From Bacillota bacterium (lineage in GTDB: Bacteria > Bacillota_A > Clostridia > Peptostreptococcales > Anaerovoracaceae), in the NCBI GenBank assembly GCA_017547345.1, contig JAFYPY010000089.1:1-5527 (forward strand): a stretch of DNA of 5,527 nucleotides, given 5' to 3'. The notes under the pieces were generated by a model. The model was not told the origin of the DNA, made no database searches, and saw only the letters and a program-made list of their open reading frames with translations. The position numbers and the translations under genes were made by a program. This document shows, piece by piece, positions 1 to 4,398 of this stretch (position 1 is the stretch's first letter; each line of letters opens with the position of its first letter).

Positions 1-123
1 CCCAATGTATCCTATCTGCATTAAATCCTCTACATCTTCCCCATATACGTAAGAAAGTCGCAATGCAACCGACTTAACAAGTCCCGTATGCTGTGCGACC
101 ATCTCTTCTAATCTATATTCCAT
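1..123 (-). CDS. sigF: RNA polymerase sporulation sigma factor SigF, N-terminal part (runs off the window)
   Basis: Sigma-F directs the first forespore-specific transcription programme in endospore formers. Only the first 41 codons are present. They read as the start of sigma-70 region 2: a helix containing GLVKSVALRL followed by EDVEDLMQIGYIG, which matches the DLFQIGCIG core of known SigF/SigG proteins. The ATG at 123-121 overlaps the end of spoIIAB by 11 bases, so translation is probably coupled; the frame is open for only six more codons upstream (to a stop at 142-144), with no better start. The protein therefore begins about 10 residues before region 2.1, whereas from memory B. subtilis SigF has about 35 residues there. 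Identity rests mainly on position directly after spoIIAB; regions 3 and 4 are not visible, so a SigG- or SigB-like paralogue cannot be excluded from sequence alone. Confidence 0.87.
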   Translation of the reverse strand, partial: MEYRLEEMVAQHTGLVKSVALRLSYVYGEDVEDLMQIGYIG

Positions 124-547
124 AATATGTATCCAGCTTCTTTATCATCGTAATAGTCGTGCCTTCTTCCGGTTTGGAGTCCACTCTCAATCTGTCCATA
201 AAACTTTCCATCACAGTGAAACCCATACCACTTCTGTTCTGCCCCGTATCTGTAGTAAAAAGTGGCTCCATTGCTTGAGCTATGTTATCTATTCCCACAC
301 CTTTGTCTATAACTTTAATCATAACAGTATCCTTTGATGTAAGAAAAAATTCCATATATACTGTGCCTCCCTGATTCCTATATCCATGTACGCAAGCATT
401 ACTGAATGCTTCAGAAACAGCAGTCTTCACTTCTGTAATCTCTTCTACTGTGGGATCAAGCTGTGAAACATATGCAGCGGCAACAGCCCTTGCCATACTT
501 TGATTGTCTAATGTACCTTCCAGTTCCACTTTCATTTTTCTTTCCAT
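113..547 (-). CDS. spoIIAB: Anti-sigma F factor / serine kinase SpoIIAB
   Basis: SpoIIAB (144 aa, usual length about 146) binds sigma-F and blocks it, and is also a protein kinase that phosphorylates SpoIIAA. It has the GHKL ATPase fold: N-box with E46 and N50 (SEAFSNACVHGY), the DKGVGI motif at 81-86, and the ATP-lid motif RSGMGFTVM at 105-113. R20, implicated in partner contacts in characterised SpoIIAB, is present, as is the PLFTT segment at 95-99. Similarity to B. subtilis SpoIIAB runs along the whole length, including QLDPT and the C-terminal EEGTTI. The ATG at 547-545 overlaps the spoIIAA stop by one base (TAATG), and AGGAAG at 555-560 lies 7 nt upstream inside spoIIAA. Met5 is an alternative internal start but is less well placed. 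No key residue is missing, so I expect a working kinase. Confidence 0.97.
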   Translation of the reverse strand: MERKMKVELEGTLDNQSMARAVAAAYVSQLDPTVEEITEVKTAVSEAFSNACVHGYRNQGGTVYMEFFLTSKDTVMIKVIDKGVGIDNIAQAMEPLFTTDTGQNRSGMGFTVMESFMDRLRVDSKPEEGTTITMIKKLDTYYGI

Positions 548-900
548 TATGAAACTTCCTTTCTGTCAAAATTGGCTACGGCTTCTTCCTTCGTATCGAA
601 ATAATCGATTATGGAAAATATTCCTGCCATATTCAAAATATTTCTAACATTCTTTGAACAATTAACTATTGCCATACAGCCAGCTTGCTGCCCCATCTTT
701 CGATACCTACCTAGCACCATTCCTATGCCGGAGCTATCCATAAATGTCACCTTCCCAAAATCGAAAATAAGGTTTTGAACTCTATAATTATCCAATGCTC
801 TATCAATGCGTTCTCTAGCCTTAGTCGCCTCGTTATGATCGACTTCTCCCATAATCTGAACAACTAGCGTATTTTCCATTACATCAAAAATAATCTCCAA
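547..900 (-). CDS. spoIIAA: Anti-sigma F factor antagonist SpoIIAA
   Basis: SpoIIAA is a single STAS-domain protein (117 aa, as in B. subtilis). In its unphosphorylated form it binds SpoIIAB-ADP and frees sigma-F; phosphorylation by SpoIIAB on one serine inactivates it, and the phosphatase SpoIIE (not in this window) reverses this. The phosphorylation motif is MDSSGIG at 54-60; S56 corresponds to B. subtilis S58. The conserved GEVDH (18-22) and LGRYRKM (63-69) are also present. The start is a TTG at 900-898, chosen because a near-perfect AGGAGGT lies 7 nt upstream and because starting at the next ATG (codon 8) would remove the first beta-strand. It is the first gene of the spoIIA operon, and its stop overlaps the spoIIAB start. 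Confidence 0.96.
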   Translation of the reverse strand: MEIIFDVMENTLVVQIMGEVDHNEATKARERIDRALDNYRVQNLIFDFGKVTFMDSSGIGMVLGRYRKMGQQAGCMAIVNCSKNVRNILNMAGIFSIIDYFDTKEEAVANFDRKEVS

Positions 901-907
901 TTCTATG

Positions 908-914
908 ACCTCCT
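908..914 (-). promoter_or_regulatory. Strong ribosome binding site that sets the TTG start of spoIIAA
   Basis: AGGAGGT on the minus strand matches the anti-Shine-Dalgarno sequence over seven bases and lies 7 nt before the TTG codon. No ATG or GTG in frame is as well placed, so this site decides the start. A strong site combined with a weaker start codon may tune the amount of SpoIIAA relative to SpoIIAB. Confidence 0.85.
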
Positions 915-931
915 CTTACTTCTATACGTCA

Positions 932-963
932 ATTATACTACCTCTACAATTAACTTGTCTTTG
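932..963 (-). promoter_or_regulatory. Probable spoIIA operon promoter
   Basis: A perfect TATAAT lies at 932-937 on the minus strand, about 31 bp before the spoIIAA start. AAGACA at 956-961 (4 of 6 matches to TTGACA) is 18 bp upstream of it, giving a usable sigma-A reading. The same stretch can also be read as a degenerate sigma-H promoter, with AGACAAG then 14 bp then AGTAT (consensus AGGAWWT-N14-HGAAT). Sigma-H drives spoIIA in Bacillus, but here the match to sigma-A is better at -10 and neither -35 is strong. Expected transcript start is near 925. Confidence 0.6.
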
Positions 964-971
964 GGAGTTCT

Positions 972-978
972 TGTCGAA
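972..978 (+). promoter_or_regulatory. Spo0A box upstream of the spoIIA promoter
   Basis: The plus strand reads TGTCGAA, an exact match to the Spo0A recognition sequence TGNCGAA; on the operon strand it is TTCGACA. It is centred about 50 bp upstream of the predicted start, 10 bp beyond the putative -35, the usual place for an activating Spo0A dimer. A 5-of-7 match, TGTCTTT, lies at 957-963 over the -35 and another (minus-strand TGTCTTA) at 998-1004. Seven bases can occur by chance, but the position before a known Spo0A target gene makes it credible. Confidence 0.65.
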
Positions 979-993
979 ATAGTACTAGTTTTG

Positions 994-1018
994 TAATAAG
1001 ACATAGGAAACCTTATTA
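994..1018. repeat. Short inverted repeat in the spoIIA upstream region
   Basis: TAATAAG (994-1000) and CTTATTA (1012-1018) form perfect 7-bp arms around an 11-bp spacer. It lies between the rlmH terminator and the Spo0A box. It is AT-only at the outside and has no following T-run, so it is a poor terminator; it could be an operator or just a chance palindrome in AT-rich DNA. Confidence 0.3.
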
Positions 1019-1042
1019 TGTTTCTTCTAAAAAAGGCTATTT

Positions 1043-1080
1043 AAATATAACAAAAGGCAAGGTCTAAAAAACCTTGCCTT
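1043..1080 (-). terminator. rlmH: Rho-independent terminator after rlmH
   Basis: A perfect 10-bp stem is formed by AAGGCAAGGT and ACCTTGCCTT (arms at 1071-1080 and 1054-1063) with a 7-nt loop. On the minus strand it is followed by a T-rich tail (TTGTTATATTT). It starts 7 nt after the rlmH stop and separates walJ-rlmH from the spoIIA operon. The other strand is also followed by a T-rich stretch, but no plus-strand gene needs it. Confidence 0.92.
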
Positions 1081-1087
1081 AATTGTT

Positions 1088-1105
1088 TTATTTATGATAT
1101 GCCTC
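1088..1105 (-). other. SCC-type attB-like sequence at the 3' end of rlmH
   Basis: The minus strand reads GAGGCATATCATAAATAA across the last five codons and stop of rlmH. This closely resembles the site at the end of staphylococcal rlmH (orfX) used by SCC element recombinases. The likeness follows from conservation of the EAYHK C-terminus, and no recombinase, second copy or cassette is visible downstream, so at most it is an empty potential site. Confidence 0.35.
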
Positions 1106-1567
1106 GTTCTTGTTTATCTTGAACGCCCTATATACCTGCTCTAGCAGAATCACTCTCATCATCTGATGAGGGAATGTCATTTTTGAGAAAGAAAGCTTGA
1201 AGTCAGAACGCTTACTTACTTCCTTACTCAATCCAAGGCTTCCGCCTATAATAAACGTCACATGGCTCTTTCCCATAAGAGGAAGTTCTTCCATCTTTGA
1301 AGCTAGCTCCTCGGAAGTCAAGTTCTTGCCAAGAATCTCCAAAGTAATCACATAACTACCATCTTTGATTTTGCCGAGAATTGACCTGCCTTCTTCTTCG
1401 ACCACAGTAGCCTCTTGTGCCGGAGATGCCTTGTCCGGAAGCTTTGATTCCTTTAGTTCAATTATTTCAATATCACAATATTTTGACAGACGCTTCATAT
1501 ACTCTGCTACCGCATCAGTCCAATATTTTTCTTTTAGTTTTCCTATACATATTACTTGAATTTTCAT
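1088..1567 (-). CDS. rlmH: 23S rRNA (pseudouridine1915-N3)-methyltransferase RlmH
   Basis: RlmH methylates N3 of pseudouridine 1915 in helix 69 of 23S rRNA on assembled 70S ribosomes, using S-adenosylmethionine. It is a small SPOUT/trefoil-knot enzyme that acts as a homodimer. The 159-aa length equals the S. aureus protein. Visible signatures are GKLKEKYW (9-16), the SAM-binding loop with IGGSLGL (107-113), the segment SFSKMTFPHQMMR (126-138), EQVYRAFKI (143-151) and the invariant C-terminal EAYHK. The ATG at 1567-1565 has AGGAG 5 nt upstream, which lies in the 10-bp gap after walJ, so the two genes form one transcription unit. A terminator follows. The last codons resemble the SCC attachment site, see the separate entry. 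Confidence 0.97.
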   Translation of the reverse strand: MKIQVICIGKLKEKYWTDAVAEYMKRLSKYCDIEIIELKESKLPDKASPAQEATVVEEEGRSILGKIKDGSYVITLEILGKNLTSEELASKMEELPLMGKSHVTFIIGGSLGLSKEVSKRSDFKLSFSKMTFPHQMMRVILLEQVYRAFKINKNEAYHK

Positions 1568-1577
1568 AAGTTCTCCT

Positions 1578-2387
1578 CTAAATGATTATCATATCATTCA
1601 CTTCTTCTGCACCTAAAACTTCCAATCTTAAGTTTTTTCCTATATAAAAATCCTCTTCTTCCAGAACATTTCTTATTGTCAAGACCGCTTGCTCAGGTGT
1701 GTTGTTTTCTTGGCTCAAATGTGCAAGACAAACATGGGGAACCTTGGACCCGTTTAGGTTCTTTAAGAAATCACAAAGGCATTTGCCTGAAGCTTCATTG
1801 GAAAGATGTCCATAGTCGCTCAAGATTCTTCTTTTTATATTATACGGATATCTTCCATATAGAAGTATATTGACCTCGTGATTGGATTCCAACGCTAATA
1901 TATCAGAATCAGCAATGGCCTCTTGTATTTCATCTGTTACAATACCAGTGTCAGTAACTATGGAGATTTTTTTGCCGTTTTTCTTAAAAGAATAAGCTAA
2001 AGGTTCACTCGCATCGTGAGATACGGAGAAAGCTGTAACCTCAATGTCTCCGGCCATAAATGTTTCACCTGCAGATACAACCCTAGTATTCTCCTCAGTC
2101 ATGTTGTACACTTTATCAATTATTGCATCCTTCGTACCCTTAGAGCAATATACCGTGCAATCTTCTGTAAAAGTCAAAGTCTTGCTCACGCCCTTAATAT
2201 GGTCAGAATGTTCGTGTGTGATCAAAATACCCTTTATATCTCGTTTTGAAATATTCATAAACTTAAAGATGTCTTTTATCTTGTTGCCGGAAATCCCCAC
2301 ATCTACAAGAAGAAAGGTTTCTTCACTTTTTATAATATAACTGTTTCCCTTACTACTGCTAGCTAAAGGACAAAATCCTAAATTCAT
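1578..2387 (-). CDS. walJ: WalJ/YycJ-family metallo-beta-lactamase-fold hydrolase
   Basis: This is a 269-aa MBL-fold protein of the YycJ/WalJ family (B. subtilis protein about 264 aa). Relatives are metal-dependent, probably nucleic-acid phosphodiesterases, and have been linked to coordinating cell division with DNA replication; the exact substrate is unsettled. The metal-binding set is complete: THEHSDH with H58, H60, D62 and H63, then H124 (VSHD), D146 (TDTG), and further histidines at 170 (ESNHEV), 194 (GHLSNE) and 223 (LAHLS). The segment GRYPYNIKRRILSDYGH (178-194) is a strong family signature. No signal peptide or membrane segment is seen, so it is cytoplasmic. The ATG at 2387-2385 has AGGAG 8 nt upstream. 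It is co-transcribed with rlmH. In Bacillus and relatives walJ belongs to the walRKHIJ cluster; the upstream neighbour here is a divergent rnhA, so the two-component genes are elsewhere. Confidence 0.92.
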   Translation of the reverse strand: MNLGFCPLASSSKGNSYIIKSEETFLLVDVGISGNKIKDIFKFMNISKRDIKGILITHEHSDHIKGVSKTLTFTEDCTVYCSKGTKDAIIDKVYNMTEENTRVVSAGETFMAGDIEVTAFSVSHDASEPLAYSFKKNGKKISIVTDTGIVTDEIQEAIADSDILALESNHEVNILLYGRYPYNIKRRILSDYGHLSNEASGKCLCDFLKNLNGSKVPHVCLAHLSQENNTPEQAVLTIRNVLEEEDFYIGKNLRLEVLGAEEVNDMIII

Positions 2388-2419
2388 TACAATATCTCCT
2401 ACAAATATAATACTTATAG

Positions 2420-2448
2420 ATTATACCACTTTTTCATTGTAAAATCAC
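2420..2448 (-). promoter_or_regulatory. Promoter of walJ-rlmH (extended -10 type)
   Basis: The minus strand has TGGTATAAT at 2420-2428, a perfect -10 hexamer with the extended TGn element. The -35 region is weak (TGATTT at 16 bp or GTGATT at 17 bp), as often seen with extended -10 promoters. Predicted start is near 2413, about 26 bp before the walJ ATG. Confidence 0.72.
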
Positions 2449-2465
2449 TACAAATAGGCCATAAT
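2437..2465 (+). promoter_or_regulatory. Promoter of the RNase H gene
   Basis: TTGTAA (2437-2442) and CATAAT (2460-2465) are separated by exactly 17 bp, a reasonable sigma-A promoter (4/6 and 5/6 matches). Its -35 touches the -35 region of the divergent walJ promoter, so the two promoters are back to back and may compete for polymerase. Confidence 0.62.
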
Positions 2466-2498
2466 AATATAAGGCAATAAACATAAAAGGGGATTAAT

Positions 2499-3062
2499 AT
2501 GAGCATATTACGAATCTATACCGATGGTGGTTGTTCAGGAAATCAAGAAAAAACCAATTTAGGGGGCTGGGGAGCAATCCTAGAATTTGGAGAACACAAA
2601 AAAGAATTATGGGGTGCAGAGCCCAACACTACTAACAATAGAATGGAACTTACAGCGGTAATAGAAGCCCTTAAGGCCTTAAAAAAGGATAATCAGACTA
2701 TCGAGGTCTTTACCGACAGTTCCTATGTTGCCAATTGCTTCCGCGAAAAATGGTACGAGTCTTGGGAGCAGAACAAGTGGAAAAACGCTGCCAGAAAATC
2801 TGTAGAAAACCAGGAACTTTGGAAAGAACTTCTTGCTCTTGTTAGAAGGCACGATGTTCGTTTCTATCGAGTAAAGGGACATGTCAAACTTCCAAAAGTT
2901 GCAGAGGGAGAACTTCCTAAGAGCCAAACTCTAGATGGACTTTACGAAAAGTTCTTACAATGGAATGGCTCCAAGTTCACATACGAAGATTTTATATACA
3001 TCACTGAGATGAACAATCTAGTTGACGGCCTTGCAAACAAGGGAATTGACTCAATTAGGTAA
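2499..3062 (+). CDS. rnhA: Ribonuclease HI with an insertion in the C-terminal catalytic region
   Basis: RNase HI cuts the RNA strand of RNA-DNA hybrids, removing R-loops and primers. Catalytic residues are all present: D9 in YTDGGCSGN, E50 in NNRMELTAVIEAL, D73 in FTDSSYV, and D176 in NNLVDGLANKGI; H128 in RVKGH matches E. coli H124. The tryptophan-rich, basic handle region (W85 to W108, including WEQNKWKNAARK) is present as in E. coli. No N-terminal hybrid-binding domain is seen. The protein is 187 aa versus 155 in E. coli; the excess is an approximately 38-residue insertion between H128 and D176 that contains aromatic-rich sequence around GLYEKFLQWNG. The ATG has a GGGG-type ribosome site 6 nt upstream. 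It is monocistronic, divergent from walJ and convergent with thiI. Alternative metal-ion geometry or partners for the insert cannot be judged here. Confidence 0.93.
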   Translation: MSILRIYTDGGCSGNQEKTNLGGWGAILEFGEHKKELWGAEPNTTNNRMELTAVIEALKALKKDNQTIEVFTDSSYVANCFREKWYESWEQNKWKNAARKSVENQELWKELLALVRRHDVRFYRVKGHVKLPKVAEGELPKSQTLDGLYEKFLQWNGSKFTYEDFIYITEMNNLVDGLANKGIDSIR

Positions 3063-3074
3063 TTTAATATCTTA

Positions 3075-3146
3075 AAACACAAAAGGTCAATAGATACCTC
3101 TCTGAGCGCTAAACACAAAAGGTCAGATAGTATCTCGAAGAACGCT
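3075..3146. repeat. Degenerate 36-bp tandem duplication
   Basis: Units 3075-3110 and 3111-3146 are adjacent and the same length. The first 15 bases, AAACACAAAAGGTCA, are identical, the last bases are GCGCT and ACGCT, and 26 of 36 positions match overall. On the minus strand each unit carries TGACCTTTTGTGTTT, that is, the end of a terminator stem plus its T-run. The left unit therefore looks like a decayed extra copy of the right half of the neighbouring hairpin. Confidence 0.7.
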
Positions 3147-3198
3147 TCCGCAGGGCCATGCCCGAGGAGCCGTAGTTCGAGAGAAACTATCTGACCTT
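3119..3198. terminator. Long bidirectional terminator hairpin between rnhA and thiI, with GC-rich apex
   Basis: The 13-bp arms AAGGTCAGATAGT (3119-3131) and ACTATCTGACCTT (3186-3198) pair perfectly, followed after a small internal loop by 7 more pairs, TCTCGAA (3133-3139) with TTCGAGA (3176-3182). The apex folds again: GGGC-CAT-GCCC at 3153-3163, flanked by GCTtCC with GGAGC. On the minus strand TTTTGTGTTT follows the stem, and on the plus strand AATTTTATT follows, so it can end both convergent genes. It begins 5 nt past the thiI stop and 57 nt past the rnhA stop. Bases 3140-3178 are 26/39 G+C, far above the surroundings, which hints at an inserted repeat or structured RNA rather than a plain terminator. 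Confidence 0.78.
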
Positions 3199-3202
3199 AA
3201 TT

Positions 3203-4387
3203 TTATTCTACTCTAATGTTAATAACTTCCGCAGAGGCAACTGCTGCTTCGATTAAAGCTTCGCAGTCTAGCTTGCTTTCAGATTCTAAAATCTTTTCTA
3301 ATTTTGGCTTTGTTGTTGGATGCTTAGGTAAGAATACTGTACAGCAGTCTTCGTATGGTTCGATAGACTTTTCGTAAGTACCGATTTCCTTAGCCTTATC
3401 CATAATGTCTGTCTTATCCATAGCAATCAAAGGTCTCATTACCGGCTTTGAAACAGAAGCATCAGTTACAACTAGAGATTCTGCAGTCTGGCTTGCTACC
3501 TGACCTAGGTTTTCGCCAGTGATTAACATCATACAATCTGTCTTTTCTGCGATTTTTTCTGCTATTCTCATCATGAAACGACGTACTAAGATTGTAGTTT
3601 CTTCTTCTGGACAGTTCATTACGATCTGTTCCTGAATTGGAAGAAGGTTAACTGTGTGCATCTTGAACTTGCCAACATAACCAGAAAGGATTCTAGCTAA
3701 ATCCTCAACCTTTTCCTGTGCTCTAGGGCTTGTGTAAGGATATGAATGGAAGTGAACTGCTTCAATCATCATACCACGCTTAGCCATCATCCATGCAGCA
3801 ACAGGGCTATCGATACCACCGGAAAGAAGAATCATACCCTTGCCGTTTGTGCCTAGTGGAAGACCACCAAAGCCGTTTACCTTGCCTTCATAGATATATG
3901 CCTTGTCAGAACGCACATCAACATGTAATAATACATCCGGCTCGTGTACATTTACCTTTAAAACCTTGCAGCCAACTAAAACCTTAGCACCGATAATTCT
4001 ACCGATTTCTGGTGATTTAACTGGGAAGTTCTTGTCTGCACGCTTTGCTTCAACCTTGAATGTTTGAACTCCTCTAGTTTCGATAAGGTTCATCATATAT
4101 TCCACTGCTGCTTCGCCGATTGCGTTTAGTTCAGGTTCTGCTTCAACTGCTTTACTGATTGATGCAACACCGAAAACCTTAGCAGTTTCCTTGATGATAG
4201 CATCAATGTCTAAATCCTTTTCTGCTCTGATGAAAATAAGACCTTCCTGACGTTTAATGTCTACGCCTTTGAATGCCTTTAAGTTACGACGGATTCTGTC
4301 TACAAGCATTCTTTCAAAATATGGCTTATTCATTCCCTTAAGAGCAACTTCTCCACATCTTACGATTAAGATATTCTGTTCGTTCAT
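3203..4387 (-). CDS. thiI: tRNA 4-thiouridine synthase ThiI (short form without rhodanese domain)
   Basis: ThiI adenylates U8 of tRNA and transfers sulfur to make 4-thiouridine; in some organisms it also feeds sulfur to thiamine thiazole synthesis. Domains in order: N-terminal ferredoxin-like domain (about 1-60), THUMP domain (about 60-165, ending near HEPDVLLHVDVR), and the PP-loop ATPase domain from about 180, with ATP-binding SGGIDS at 189-194. Other family motifs are HFHSYPYTS (212-220), TGENLGQVASQT (290-301), RPLIAMDK (318-325) and EDCC at 346-349; C349 aligns with E. coli C344. At 394 aa it matches the B. subtilis form (about 401 aa) and lacks the C-terminal rhodanese domain with the persulfide cysteine. 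The ATG has AGGAG 6 nt upstream within the 11-bp gap after the desulfurase gene, the pairing seen as nifZ-thiI in B. subtilis, so direct sulfur transfer between the two products is likely. Ends at the shared hairpin. Confidence 0.97.
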   Translation of the reverse strand: MNEQNILIVRCGEVALKGMNKPYFERMLVDRIRRNLKAFKGVDIKRQEGLIFIRAEKDLDIDAIIKETAKVFGVASISKAVEAEPELNAIGEAAVEYMMNLIETRGVQTFKVEAKRADKNFPVKSPEIGRIIGAKVLVGCKVLKVNVHEPDVLLHVDVRSDKAYIYEGKVNGFGGLPLGTNGKGMILLSGGIDSPVAAWMMAKRGMMIEAVHFHSYPYTSPRAQEKVEDLARILSGYVGKFKMHTVNLLPIQEQIVMNCPEEETTILVRRFMMRIAEKIAEKTDCMMLITGENLGQVASQTAESLVVTDASVSKPVMRPLIAMDKTDIMDKAKEIGTYEKSIEPYEDCCTVFLPKHPTTKPKLEKILESESKLDCEALIEAAVASAEVINIRVE

Positions 4388-4398
4388 CTCTTTCTCCT

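Noticed and set aside
994..1018. Terminator at the 7-bp inverted repeat
   Set aside because: The stem is short and AT-rich with an 11-nt loop and no T-run; the strong terminator at 1054-1080 already ends the upstream operon.
2016..2340. Two overlapping plus-strand open frames of 77 and 98 codons
   Set aside because: They lie antisense inside walJ, have no ribosome site or recognisable domain, and the walJ frame has a full set of conserved motifs.
2679..2927. Minus-strand 82-codon open frame
   Set aside because: It is antisense to rnhA within its conserved coding region and shows no family motif.
3075..3146. CRISPR array, because the repeat unit is 36 bp
   Set aside because: There are only two directly adjacent, diverged units with no spacers and no cas genes.
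3063..3202. A riboswitch or T-box leader
   Set aside because: The region lies downstream of both convergent genes rather than in a leader, and no T-box or known aptamer signature is visible.
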